This document shows, one piece after another, positions 37,201 to 45,660 of a stretch of 64,000 bases of DNA. Numbering within the stretch: position 1 is the first letter of the stretch; the number at the start of each line of letters is the position of its first letter. The stretch spans positions 115,251-179,250 of the forward strand of contig NZ_JAANCM010000012.1 of assembly GCF_011603255.1 (NCBI RefSeq). The letters run 5' to 3'. The notes beneath the pieces were generated by a model. That model saw only the letters and a list, made by a program, of their open reading frames with translations, did no database searches and was not told the DNA's origin. This DNA is from Ferranicluibacter rubi (GTDB lineage Bacteria > Pseudomonadota > Alphaproteobacteria > Rhizobiales > Rhizobiaceae). Made by a program: the position numbers and the translations under genes.

Positions 37201-37997
37201 CGTTTCTCCGGCACGGTTACGCCGAGTTCGGCAAGCCGTGTGCGCGCGGTGTCCGGCAGGGGGAGATGCGGGTTGTTGCGGACGGTTTCGACCAGCAGTT
37301 CGTCGCTTGCGGCTTCTGTCACCGCGATGAGCGTCTTCAGGAAGGTGTCGGCGTCCAGTCCGGGGCCGATCGGGGGCAGAATGCGGACCTTGAAGTGGCC
37401 GGGGAAGCGGAGCGTCGTGCTGCGGGGCCAGAAGAGACCGGGATGCATCGCCACGGGCACGACGGGCACCTGCAGATCGCGATAGAGACGGGCGATGCCA
37501 TACTTGTAGTCCGGCGGCGCCCCGGGCGACCGCCGGGTGCCTTCGGGATAGATGATCAATTGCCGGCCCGTGGCGATTTCCGCCTTGGCGCGCTTCATGA
37601 CGGCCGCCATCGCCCGACCGCGCGCGCTGCGGTCCACCGGCACCATGCGCTGCTTGGCGACATACCAGCCGAACAGCGGAATGCGCATCAGCTCGCGCTT
37701 GAGGATGAAGAACGGGTCCGACAGCCATGGCAGAAGGGCATAGACGTCCCAGAAGGACTGGTGCTTGGGCGCCAGGATATAGACGCCGTCCTTCGGAATA
37801 TTGTCGAGCCCCTCGATCTCGAAGGTCGTGCCGACGATCACCCGCATCAGCCAATGATTGCTGCGCGCCCAGTTCTTCGGCACGAACCAGGACGTCTTGC
37901 GCGACACAATAAAATAGATCGGCGTCAGCAAGACCATGCGCATGATGAGGTTGGCGTAGAAGACGACGTTGAAGATGACCGAGCGAAGGCGAATCAT
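37197..37997 (-). CDS. plsC: 1-acyl-sn-glycerol-3-phosphate acyltransferase
   Basis: A 266-residue membrane acyltransferase that acylates lysophosphatidic acid to phosphatidic acid. One N-terminal helix (VFYANLIMRMVLLTPIYFIV) is followed by the HX4D motif HQSFWD, a glycerol-phosphate site in QRMVPVDRSARGR, and YPEGTRRSPGA. The ATG at MIRLRS is preferred to one ten codons upstream. Other PlsC-fold enzymes (for example ornithine lipid OlsA) look alike, so substrate is inferred. Confidence 0.88.
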   Translation of the reverse strand: MIRLRSVIFNVVFYANLIMRMVLLTPIYFIVSRKTSWFVPKNWARSNHWLMRVIVGTTFEIEGLDNIPKDGVYILAPKHQSFWDVYALLPWLSDPFFILKRELMRIPLFGWYVAKQRMVPVDRSARGRAMAAVMKRAKAEIATGRQLIIYPEGTRRSPGAPPDYKYGIARLYRDLQVPVVPVAMHPGLFWPRSTTLRFPGHFKVRILPPIGPGLDADTFLKTLIAVTEAASDELLVETVRNNPHLPLPDTARTRLAELGVTVPEKR

Positions 37998-38108
37998 GGG
38001 CGGCTTTCGAAGAGCGAGCGGCAGCACGGATCGAGCGTGCCCTGCCGGGTGCCTACACCAATAAAGCGGCGACGAAAACCGGGATCTCGCGCGCGACGGC
38101 GCATATGC

Positions 38109-38828
38109 CTATTGGGCGCTTTGTGCGCGTTCCGTCCGCAAGCCGCTATCCGTCGGGGTGCCCAGGAGATCGCGCAGCGACGCTACCGTCAGCTTGGCAT
38201 ATTCGGTGAGGATCGACTTCAGCACCATGGGGTTGGCCATCCAGTTCGTGCTTTTCAGATCGGAATTGACGACCGGATAGGGCACGAAGGCGATGCCGGG
38301 ATTGGCACGGCGAAGCTCCAGCAGGCTGCGGGGCATGTGGTAATTGTTGGTGACGACCAGAATGCTCTTATAGCCGTTGTTGCGGATCCAGTTCGCGGTC
38401 TCGTGCGCATTGCCGATCGTATCAATGGCATCGTGGCCGATATCGACGCAGCAGCGGAAGAGATCGGCCGAGCTCTGGGTGTTGCGGCGGATCTGGCTGC
38501 TGGTGGTGGTGGGGTGCACGCCGGAAATCAGCAGGCGCTGGCCGGCGCCGGCCTTCAGCAGATCGACCGCCTGGTCGATGCGCTGGAACCCGCCGGTCAG
38601 CACGACGATGGCATCGGCCTTGGGATCGACCGGCGGCTGAAGCGAGGCGACCTGATCGGCAAAATAGAGAAGGCTGGCCGTGCCGCAGCCGGCAACCACC
38701 AGCATGACATAGAAGGTCAGGCGGACGAGCTGCCGCCTGAAGCTGACATGCCGGCGCGTTCGCCGCGCAAGGCGCTTGCGCTCGGTTTCGCCGGAAGTCT
38801 CCGCCTCGGAGGTTTCGTCCGCCATCAT
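38109..38828 (-). CDS. YdcF-family (DUF218) membrane protein
   Basis: A 239-residue protein with a basic cytoplasmic N-terminus, one helix (FYVMLVVAGCGTASLLYFADQV), and the DUF218/ElyC-SanA-YdcF domain: ADAIVVLTGGFQRIDQAVDLL, RLLISGVHP, TIGNAHETANWIRNNGYKSILVVTNNYHMPRSLLELRR. Relatives act in envelope homeostasis or vancomycin sensitivity. It lies just downstream of ftsEX on the same strand (171-bp gap). The Cys pair in FRCCVD may reflect periplasmic redox but is unproven. Confidence 0.88.
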   Translation of the reverse strand: MMADETSEAETSGETERKRLARRTRRHVSFRRQLVRLTFYVMLVVAGCGTASLLYFADQVASLQPPVDPKADAIVVLTGGFQRIDQAVDLLKAGAGQRLLISGVHPTTTSSQIRRNTQSSADLFRCCVDIGHDAIDTIGNAHETANWIRNNGYKSILVVTNNYHMPRSLLELRRANPGIAFVPYPVVNSDLKSTNWMANPMVLKSILTEYAKLTVASLRDLLGTPTDSGLRTERAQSAQ

Positions 38829-38999
38829 GATGTTCTTCCACCGTCACGCCGGATGTCTGCGGCGCGACGGGACGGGTGTTGCGATGCTGCGCGACCGGTG
38901 AACCAGCTTTGCGCCTTAACGATGGCTTGAGCGGCCGGAGCGAGGAAAATGGCCGGCTCAAGAAAAAGGGGAGGAGGAGAGGGCGCGCGCATGGGCTTG

Positions 39000-40037
39000 T
39001 CAGGAATTCGGGATGAGATCGGCCCGTGCCGGGTCGGAGCGGATGCGGTCGATTTCGTAGATGGTGCGCATGACGGTGAAGCGCGCCGTCAGTGTGGTGA
39101 GGAGCGCGATGACGAGCATGATGGCGGCGATGCCGAGATAGCCCGTGTAACCGATGGTGAAGGTGCCGAACAGCGCCGTTGCCTGATCGCTCTGGGGCGT
39201 GGCGAGCGAGCGGGACTGCCACCAGCCGGCCATGGCAAACGAGAGGGCCGCCAGCAGCCCGCCCGCGCCGGCACCCTTGAAGCTGATCTTCAGGAAATGC
39301 TTCTGGAATTCGGAGGCGACGAAGCCTGCCTCCGCGCCGACGAAGTGCAGCACCTCGACGATATGGCGGTTGCCCGACAGCGTGCCGCGTGTGGCGAAGA
39401 TGACGGTGAGGACCATAGCGGAGAAGACGAGCGTGAGCACGCCTGTGCCGATCAGCGCTGTCGTGTGCGCCATCGCCACCAGCCGGTCCACCCATGTGCG
39501 GTGATCGTCGAGCGTCGCCTGCGGGATTTCGCCTGTCAGGCGCGCCCGCATTCCGGTGAAATCCGGCGGGTTGCGCTCGTCGATGGTGATGATGACGAGG
39601 CGGGGCACCGGCAGTTCGTCGATATCGAGGCCTTCGCCGAGCCAGGGCTCCAGCAGACGGGCGGTCGCCATGCGATCGACGATATTGCCGTTGACGGTGC
39701 CGTCGAAGGTGAGGGCGATGTCGCGGGCGTCGCGCAAGGCCTTTTCCATGTCGAGCCCTTCCTCGGGCCGGATCTGGATCGTCACCTCGCGAGAGATCTC
39801 GCTCTGCCAGCTCTCGGCCGTCGAGCGCACCATGGAGACCGCACCGAGCGTCAGGCAGGCGAGGAAGGACATGATGGCGATGACCAGCATCAGCGCATTG
39901 CCCGAGACGTTGACCGGGGGAACGATGGGCGCCATCGGGCGGACGCGCATGGGCGCCTTGCGCCCTTCCGTTTCCGCAGGCGTGTTGCGGGCGGGGCCCT
40001 TCACTGCGGTAGGTGGCTTTTTCCGGGCGTCAGTCAT
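39000..40037 (-). CDS. ftsX: Cell division ABC transporter-like permease FtsX
   Basis: A 345-residue protein with a Pro/Lys-rich cytoplasmic lead and four helices: about 46-68, then three in the C-terminal FtsX domain (LIGTGVLTLVFSAMVLTVIF, GGLLAALSFAMAGWW, GYLGIAAIMLVIALLTTLT). The periplasmic loop between TM1 and TM2 carries EVTIQIRPEEGLDMEKAL. FtsEX couples ATP use to peptidoglycan amidase activation at the septum (family knowledge). It overlaps ftsE by 8 bp. Confidence 0.92.
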   Translation of the reverse strand: MTDARKKPPTAVKGPARNTPAETEGRKAPMRVRPMAPIVPPVNVSGNALMLVIAIMSFLACLTLGAVSMVRSTAESWQSEISREVTIQIRPEEGLDMEKALRDARDIALTFDGTVNGNIVDRMATARLLEPWLGEGLDIDELPVPRLVIITIDERNPPDFTGMRARLTGEIPQATLDDHRTWVDRLVAMAHTTALIGTGVLTLVFSAMVLTVIFATRGTLSGNRHIVEVLHFVGAEAGFVASEFQKHFLKISFKGAGAGGLLAALSFAMAGWWQSRSLATPQSDQATALFGTFTIGYTGYLGIAAIMLVIALLTTLTARFTVMRTIYEIDRIRSDPARADLIPNS

Positions 40038-40689
40038 AGATGTCGAGCCGCCCTTGCGACAGGATCATGCGGCGCGCCTCCACCTGATCCATCAGCGAGA
40101 GATCGTGCGTCGCGATGACGACGGCGGTGCCGAGGCGGTTGAGCTCCATGAACAGGTTGAGCAGGCGGCGGGCCATGGGCGGATCGACATTGCCGGTCGG
40201 CTCGTCGGCCAGCAGGATTTCCGGCCGGTCGATCAGCGCACGGGCAATGGCGGCACGCTGTTTTTCACCGCCTGAGAGAACCGGCGGCAGGACATTGATC
40301 CGCTCGCCGAGGCCGACCCAGCCGAGAAGCTCCAGCACGTCGGAGCGATAGGATGATTCGTCCTTGCCCCGGACGCGTAGCGGCAGCGCGACGTTTTCGT
40401 AGGTCGTGAGGTGATCGAGCAGGCGAAAGTCCTGGAAGACGATGCCGACGCGGCGGCGCAGCATGGGCAGCTCGTCGCGTGGGATGGCGGTGATGTTGCG
40501 GTCGAACATGCGGATCAGGCCGCGCGTCGGCTGCAGGGATAGGAACAGAAGGCGCAGCAGCGTCGTCTTGCCGGCGCCCGAGGGGCCGGTGAGAAACTGG
40601 AAGGATTTGCGTGGGATGTCGAAGGTCAGGTCGCGGAGAATTTCCGGTCCCATGCCGTAGCGCAATCCGACGTTTTCGAAATGAATCAA
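40030..40689 (-). CDS. ftsE: Cell division ATP-binding protein FtsE
   Basis: A 219-residue ABC ATPase. Walker A is GPSGAGKTTLLRL, the Q-loop lies in VGIVFQDFRLL, the signature is LSGGEKQRAAIARALI and Walker B is ILLADEPTGNVDP with the H-loop in VIATHD. It starts MIHFENVGLRYGMGPEILRDLTFDI, as in other FtsE proteins. Operon ftsE-ftsX. A CtrA-type TTAA-N7-TTAA box lies 61 bp upstream of its start codon. Confidence 0.95.
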   Translation of the reverse strand: MIHFENVGLRYGMGPEILRDLTFDIPRKSFQFLTGPSGAGKTTLLRLLFLSLQPTRGLIRMFDRNITAIPRDELPMLRRRVGIVFQDFRLLDHLTTYENVALPLRVRGKDESSYRSDVLELLGWVGLGERINVLPPVLSGGEKQRAAIARALIDRPEILLADEPTGNVDPPMARRLLNLFMELNRLGTAVVIATHDLSLMDQVEARRMILSQGRLDIYD

Positions 40690-40749
40690 CTTCCAGCCTC
40701 TGAGATGGACGCTCTACCGCCAAGCGCGGGCGCGATCCGACCAGCATGG

Positions 40750-40764
40750 TTAAACACTGGTTAA
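40750..40764. promoter_or_regulatory. CtrA-like binding box upstream of ftsE
   Basis: TTAAACACTGGTTAA matches the alphaproteobacterial CtrA consensus TTAA-N7-TTAA exactly. It sits in the 244-bp gap between ftsE and a divergent one-TM gene. A second, less perfect TTAA pair (N8 spacing) and an isolated TTAACCC at about 40862 lie nearby. In a GC-rich genome such AT clusters are uncommon. Confidence 0.55.
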
Positions 40765-40933
40765 TATTCCCTTTAACGTCACATGCAAAAACGTCGCTTT
40801 AAGGGCCGTAACGGCTTCGGAACCTCTCGCGAGGGCGTTGTGCGGGAACGTTTCCGTTCTGTTAACCCTTCGTCTTTACCTTTCGGAAAGGATTTTCTTC
40901 GTCTTCGGGCGAACACATGGCGGAGGACGACGC

Positions 40934-41560
40934 ATGGCCGGCTTTTCGAGCGCTTCGCGAAGGATCGATCTCCTGCCGCCGGAACGGACCCGTACGGCGC
41001 GTCCCGCACCGCGCGTGCTACGGCAGACCGATGCGGTCGACGCCGTTTTCGAGGTGGTGCCGCTTTCCCGTGCGCCTGTGTCCCGTGCCGCATCGCATTC
41101 GCCAATTCCAGCCCGGCCCGTCGAGCATCGGCCTGGTTTCCTGAGGTCGGTCGAGCGGACATTGCAAGCCATCTCGCCGCGCATTTTCGCAGGCTTGACG
41201 ATCGGGCTTTGCGCTGCTGCCTTCGGCCTTGCCATCACGCTTGCGCCGACCGCACCGCAAGCCGCACCGGCGCTCGGCTTTGGCGATGTGCGCACGGAGC
41301 TTCAGGATGCGAGCGGCCTGAAGGTCGTCGCCGTCTACGGCACGGTGGTCAACGCGACATCCGCACCCCGCGAGATTCCTCATATCAAGGTCGATGTCGC
41401 CGCCTCCGGCCAACGCATGACGGCCGAGGGACAGCTTGCCGGCATCCGCATGCTGGCTCCGGGTGAAAGCCGCGCCTTCTCCGCACGCCTGCCGCATGCC
41501 GGTGGATCGGCGCCGATCGTGCAAATTTCCTTCGGCCCAGCGGGTGCTTCGCCGCGCTGA
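40934..41560 (+). CDS. Single-pass membrane protein of unknown function, divergent from ftsEX
   Basis: A 208-residue protein. The first 80 residues are basic, Pro/Arg-rich and likely unstructured. One helix (IFAGLTIGLCAAAFGLAITLA) follows at about 90-112. The C-terminal domain (GLKVVAVYGTVVNATSAPREIPHIKVDVAASGQRM, then LAPGESRAFSARLPH) reads like a beta-sandwich similar to DUF3426 FxLx domains found near ftsE in other alphaproteobacteria. The usual MJ0042 zinc finger at the N-terminus is absent. Start ATG MAGFSS is chosen over an upstream frame without ribosome site. hpt follows. Confidence 0.75.
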   Translation: MAGFSSASRRIDLLPPERTRTARPAPRVLRQTDAVDAVFEVVPLSRAPVSRAASHSPIPARPVEHRPGFLRSVERTLQAISPRIFAGLTIGLCAAAFGLAITLAPTAPQAAPALGFGDVRTELQDASGLKVVAVYGTVVNATSAPREIPHIKVDVAASGQRMTAEGQLAGIRMLAPGESRAFSARLPHAGGSAPIVQISFGPAGASPR

Positions 41561-41621
41561 CTGTGCTAACGCCAAGCCTTGAAGGACGCCGGACGGCGTC
41601 CCGTCGCCTGGAGCCATTGCC

Positions 41622-42173
41622 ATGCCCGTCGTTCGCGGAAAGATGATCGAGACGCTGTTTTCGCCGGACGTGATTGCGACGCGCAACACGGAGATGGCGG
41701 CCGAAATCGTCAAGGGCCGCAATGACGACCTGCTGGTCATCTCGGTGCTCAAGGGCTCCTTCATCTTCGCGGCCGACCTTATCCGCGCCATGCATCATGC
41801 GGGGCTTGCGCCGGAAGTCGAGTTCATCACCCTGTCGAGCTACGGCACGGGCACGGTGTCGCGCGGCGTGAAGATCATCAAGGATATCGACAGTGACCCG
41901 CGTGACCGCGACGTGCTTCTGATCGATGATATTTTGGAATCCGGCCGGACCCTGCGCTTTGCACGCGACCTGATGCTGGAGCGCGGCGCGAAATCGGTGT
42001 CGATTGCCGTTCTCCTCGACAAGAAGGTGAAGCGCGAGGTCGATTTCGAGGCCGATTTCGTCGGTTTCGAATGCCCCGATTATTTCGTCGTCGGCTACGG
42101 CATGGACGTCGCCTATGCCTTCCGTGAGCTGCCCTTCGTCGGCGTGGTCACCGGGGACGCCGACAAGGTTTGA
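41622..42173 (+). CDS. hpt: Hypoxanthine phosphoribosyltransferase
   Basis: A 183-residue type I phosphoribosyltransferase for purine salvage (hypoxanthine/guanine to IMP/GMP). Motifs are LLVISVLKGSFIFAADLIRAM, LSSYGTGTVSRGVKIIKDID (the flexible loop), and the PRPP site DVLLIDDILESGRTL. The C-terminus has ADFVGFECPDYFVVGYGMD. Length fits bacterial Hpt. It follows the unknown membrane gene after 61 bp and precedes cpdR by 74 bp. Confidence 0.95.
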   Translation: MPVVRGKMIETLFSPDVIATRNTEMAAEIVKGRNDDLLVISVLKGSFIFAADLIRAMHHAGLAPEVEFITLSSYGTGTVSRGVKIIKDIDSDPRDRDVLLIDDILESGRTLRFARDLMLERGAKSVSIAVLLDKKVKREVDFEADFVGFECPDYFVVGYGMDVAYAFRELPFVGVVTGDADKV

Positions 42174-42247
42174 CGCACGGGATGTCCGCTCTTTACGGTT
42201 TTCAAAGGAAACTCTGCGCTTTGTAGGCTTCCGAACCGTAGGAGGCC

Positions 42248-42610
42248 ATGATGGCAAAGATCCTGATCACCGAGGACGAGGATTCTCTTCGCCGCTTCGT
42301 TGCGCGCGCGTTGCAGATGGATGGGCATGACGTGGTGCAGGCCGGCGATGGCGCCGAAGGCCTCGAGCACCTGCACGGTGCCCCGTTCGACCTCCTGCTC
42401 TCCGACATCCGCATGCCTGTCATGGACGGCATCGCCCTTGCGCACGAAGCTGCTGCTGCTTTTCCCAAGCTGAAGATTTTGCTGATGACCGGCTATGCCG
42501 AACAGCGCGAACGCGCCGACGACCTCGCGGACAAGATCATCGACGTCGTCGCCAAGCCGTTCAGCCTGCCGGATATTCGCAAGGCGGTTGCAGGGGCTTT
42601 GGCGGCTTGA
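42248..42610 (+). CDS. cpdR: Single-domain response regulator, CpdR type
   Basis: A 120-residue receiver domain without an output domain. The acidic pocket is TEDEDS, the phospho-acceptor Asp is in LLSDIRMPVMDG (residue 52 or 53 depending on which of two ATGs is used), the Thr is in LLMTGYAEQRERAD, and Lys is in VVAKPFSLPDIR. In Caulobacter and Sinorhizobium, CpdR in its unphosphorylated form directs ClpXP to degrade CtrA and other substrates. The identification rests on overall pattern and size, so another stand-alone receiver is possible. Ribosome site AGGAGG is strong. Confidence 0.7.
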   Translation: MMAKILITEDEDSLRRFVARALQMDGHDVVQAGDGAEGLEHLHGAPFDLLLSDIRMPVMDGIALAHEAAAAFPKLKILLMTGYAEQRERADDLADKIIDVVAKPFSLPDIRKAVAGALAA

Positions 42611-42646
42611 GGTCGCATGTTGTGTTCAACGTCCTGGTCTTGGCGG

Positions 42647-42801
42647 CCCCTCATCCGGCTGCCGCCACCTTCTCCCCGCGCGCGGGGAGAAGGGACTCGT
42701 GGCGATCGTCTGGTCTCTAAGTTCCGTTTTTAGAGCGAGCGGGTGCCACATCGCCCTTCGCCCCGCTGGCGGGGAGAAGGTGGCGGCAGCCGGATGAGGG
42801 G
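42647..42801. repeat. RIME-like rhizobial intergenic palindromic element, copy 2
   Basis: 155 bp with perfect 33-bp inverted arms beginning CCCCTCATCCGGCTGCCGCC. Each arm also holds an inner palindrome (TTCTCCCCGCGCGCGGGGAGAA on the left, TTCGCCCCGCTGGCGGGGAGAA on the right). It fills the gap between cpdR and the convergent TIGR02302 gene. It shares arms and spacer words with copy 1 at 27.8 kb. The structure could also act as a bidirectional terminator. Confidence 0.8.
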
Positions 42802-42821
42802 CAGCCGCAACCCCAAACACC

Positions 42822-45527
42822 TCACCGAATATCCAGCAACCGCTCCAGATACTGCCGCTCCACCTCCGGCGAAACGTTGTTGCCCAGGCGACGGCGGATT
42901 TCGTCGAGGATTTCGCGGGCGCGCTGGGTGTCGATCTCGTCGGGCACCTTCACCTGATCGCCGAAGTCGGGGCCGGGATTCTGCTGGCGGCGGCCGAGGG
43001 GGTCGCGGCCGTTCTGGCCGTATTGGGGGATGCCCTGGCCGGGACCTTGCCCCTGGCCCTGACCCTGGCTCATCTGGTTCATCATGTCCTGCGCGCCCTC
43101 ACGCAGCGCCTGCAACGCGCGGCCCTGGCTGCCGACGGCCTGTTCGCCCTGACCTTCGCCGAGCTGGCCCGAGGCGCCCTTCATCTCGCGACCGGCCTGG
43201 CCAAAGCCCTTGCCGGGCTTGATGCCCATGCCCTCAAGGCCCTTCTGCAGCTCGCCGAGCTGCTTTTCCAGGGCCTGTTGCTGGCCCTGAAGATCCTTCA
43301 GCGCCTGACGCAGTTGCTCCTCGGTCATCTGCCCGGTCGGGTCGCCGCCCTGTTGCTCCTGCTGTTGTTGACCCTGCTGCTGGTTCTGCTCTCCGGGCTG
43401 CTGCTCGAACAGGTTCTCGTCCGTCAACGGATCGCCCATCTGCATACGGTTGCGCAGGGCCTGATCGTGCTTGAACGTCTGTTCCATCAGCCGCTGCTGC
43501 TCCTGCATCAGCTGGCCGAGCTTGTCCATCTGCTGGCGCATCTCGCTATTGTCCTGACCCTGCTGCATATCCTGCGGCGTCCGGCCAGCCTGGAGATTGT
43601 TCATCATGCGCTGCATTTCCGACAGCATCTGGCGGGCCTGATCCTTCGAGCCGGATTTCGCGAGGTTCTCGATCTGGTCCATCATCTTGTCCAGATCCTT
43701 GCTGCTCAGCATGTTCTCCATGTTGGGTCGCGCGGCCATCTGCGGGTTCTTCATCGCCTGTTCGGCGAGCGCCTGCATGAATTCTTTCATCGCCTCGCGC
43801 AGCTCCTGCATCGCCTTGGCGATCTCCTCGTCGGAGGCGTTGCGCTCCAGTGCATCCGACAGCTTCTGCTGGGCTTCGCGCAGATTGCGTTCGGCCAGCG
43901 ACAGGTTGCCGTCCTCGATGCCGAGCGCGACCTCCCAGAGATAATCGGCGGTGCCGCGCATCATCTCGTCGTCGCGCGCGAGCTCCATCCGGCCCTTGGC
44001 GGATTGCAGCAGAAGGAAATGGGTGAGGTTGGGGATGTTGTCTTCCGGGCGGATGTTCAGCGCGTCGTTGAGCTCGATCGCACGCGGCAGGTCCTTGCTG
44101 TTCAGCGCCATGACCTGGCGCTCCTCGGCAACCGCGCCGGCGAGCGGCTGGTTGAAGCGGCGGGCGGGCAGGATCATCTCCTGCGGCGCGCTGCGGCCTT
44201 CCTGGCCGGCGGCATCGCGGGCAACCAGCGTGATGCGCACGCGCTTGCCGGCCAGCGGATGTTCCGACAGGTTCCGGCTGGCGGTCGCCTTGGCGTCCTT
44301 GGCGTTGCGACGGGGCAGGTCGAGCCGGTATTCGGGCGCGGGATAAAGCGGCGTCGCTTCGGCCGGCGCTGCTTCGGTCGGCACGATCTCGGCGAAGGCT
44401 TCGCTGAGCCCGTAATCGTCTTTCGCAAGGAAGGGGATCTCCAGCGCGGCGTTGACCGTGGCGCGCGGGGTGCCGTCGAAGGCGATGTCCGGCACGGCGT
44501 CGGGAATGACGGCGAACTGCCATGTCTCCTTGCCGACCGTCAGCGTGCCGTCGCGGGTGATCTTGTAGAGATGGGTGCTGTTGTCGATCGGCGCGTTTGC
44601 CGCGGCTTCAGGAGCAGGCGGCGCATTGCCGGCCGCAGCCTCCTGCACGGGTGCCTTTTCCGGTTTTTGCGGCGGGATCGGCGTTGTGGCGGTCGCACCC
44701 TTGTCGAGGAAGGTTACGGTGGTGTCGGTGGCCGTACCCGCGCTCGTGACGCGTACGGTGACGTCGCTGAACTGTGGGATGCGGAACAGGCTCGCCTCGG
44801 TGCCCTGAGGCTCCGTGCCTGCCGGCGGCTGGTCCTGCCGTCCGGTGAGGAAGACCGGTGCGCGGCCGGTATAGGCAGGCGGGGTGACCCAGGCGTCGAT
44901 GCGCACATCCGGCGGTGCCACGATGTTCTCGGGAATGCGGAAGGCATCGGATATGAGTCCGGCGCGGTTGGAATAGGAGTAGGCGAAGGCGATGGCGACG
45001 AGGAGGACCGGCAGGGCGCGCAGGCCGAAGCCGTCATGGCGGGCGATATCCGGCCGTGGCAGGCCGGTTTCGAGCGCACCGATCATCCGAGCCATGCGGC
45101 TCTGGTGTTCGAGCCAAAGCGCCTGCCCGAAGGCGCCGCCGGTCGCCGGTTTGTCGTCCTGCACGCCGATGGCCTGATGCGGCAGGGCGTTACGCTCTTC
45201 GAGCAGCCGGTCGGCCTCGTGCGTATCGGGCAGGCGGACGCGGAAGACCGGCACGAGAGCCGCGATGAAGGCAAGGACGAAGGCGAGAAGCAGGCCGGCA
45301 TGCACCAGCGGCGGCACGGCGCGGAAGAGGCCGAACCAGGCTGCGGACAGGAAGACGAAAGCAACCGCAATGGGGGGAAGTGCGCGGGGCGCTAAGCGCT
45401 CGGCAATGATAACGAAGCGCGCAAAGCCGCGCTTGCGCGCCAATGCGCGCGCCATGCCGGACACGCCGTCTTTCTTGCCCGAACTCGTCTGCCGCCGGAA
45501 TTCTGCCATCCGTACCGTCCTGCTCAT
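42822..45527 (-). CDS. TIGR02302/DUF4175-family membrane protein
   Basis: A 901-residue alphaproteobacterial protein. Two helices lie near the N-terminus (LPPIAVAFVFLSAAWFGLF, HAGLLLAFVLAFIAALVPVF) and one near residue 175 (ALPVLLVAIAFAYSYS). A periplasmic beta-rich part starts DVRIDAWVTPPAYTGRAPVFL. From about residue 560 the protein is helical and rich in Gln, Met and Glu with coiled-coil character, then runs of QQGQQQQEQQGG and GQGQGQGPGQG before a conserved end (DTQRAREILDEIRRRLGN). Function unknown. It is downstream of lysA on the same strand. Confidence 0.9.
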   Translation of the reverse strand: MSRTVRMAEFRRQTSSGKKDGVSGMARALARKRGFARFVIIAERLAPRALPPIAVAFVFLSAAWFGLFRAVPPLVHAGLLLAFVLAFIAALVPVFRVRLPDTHEADRLLEERNALPHQAIGVQDDKPATGGAFGQALWLEHQSRMARMIGALETGLPRPDIARHDGFGLRALPVLLVAIAFAYSYSNRAGLISDAFRIPENIVAPPDVRIDAWVTPPAYTGRAPVFLTGRQDQPPAGTEPQGTEASLFRIPQFSDVTVRVTSAGTATDTTVTFLDKGATATTPIPPQKPEKAPVQEAAAGNAPPAPEAAANAPIDNSTHLYKITRDGTLTVGKETWQFAVIPDAVPDIAFDGTPRATVNAALEIPFLAKDDYGLSEAFAEIVPTEAAPAEATPLYPAPEYRLDLPRRNAKDAKATASRNLSEHPLAGKRVRITLVARDAAGQEGRSAPQEMILPARRFNQPLAGAVAEERQVMALNSKDLPRAIELNDALNIRPEDNIPNLTHFLLLQSAKGRMELARDDEMMRGTADYLWEVALGIEDGNLSLAERNLREAQQKLSDALERNASDEEIAKAMQELREAMKEFMQALAEQAMKNPQMAARPNMENMLSSKDLDKMMDQIENLAKSGSKDQARQMLSEMQRMMNNLQAGRTPQDMQQGQDNSEMRQQMDKLGQLMQEQQRLMEQTFKHDQALRNRMQMGDPLTDENLFEQQPGEQNQQQGQQQQEQQGGDPTGQMTEEQLRQALKDLQGQQQALEKQLGELQKGLEGMGIKPGKGFGQAGREMKGASGQLGEGQGEQAVGSQGRALQALREGAQDMMNQMSQGQGQGQGPGQGIPQYGQNGRDPLGRRQQNPGPDFGDQVKVPDEIDTQRAREILDEIRRRLGNNVSPEVERQYLERLLDIR

Positions 45528-45660
45528 GGGTCAGGGCCTGTCGTCACGCGATTCCCGCGCGCGTCTGACGCCTGTTTGCCGGCAAGGATACCATTGTTTG
45601 TGGCGAAGACGAGGGCGAGAACGCAATCGTGAACGTTCCTCGCCCGCGCGCCAAAGGCGC

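Noticed and set aside
40761..40776. A second CtrA box next to the first
   Set aside because: The two TTAA words are separated by eight bases, not seven, so it does not meet the consensus.
43023..45395. A 790-codon open frame antisense to the TIGR02302 gene
   Set aside because: The Leu/Arg/Ala-rich translation mirrors the Gln-rich coding strand; there is no ribosome site or family motif.
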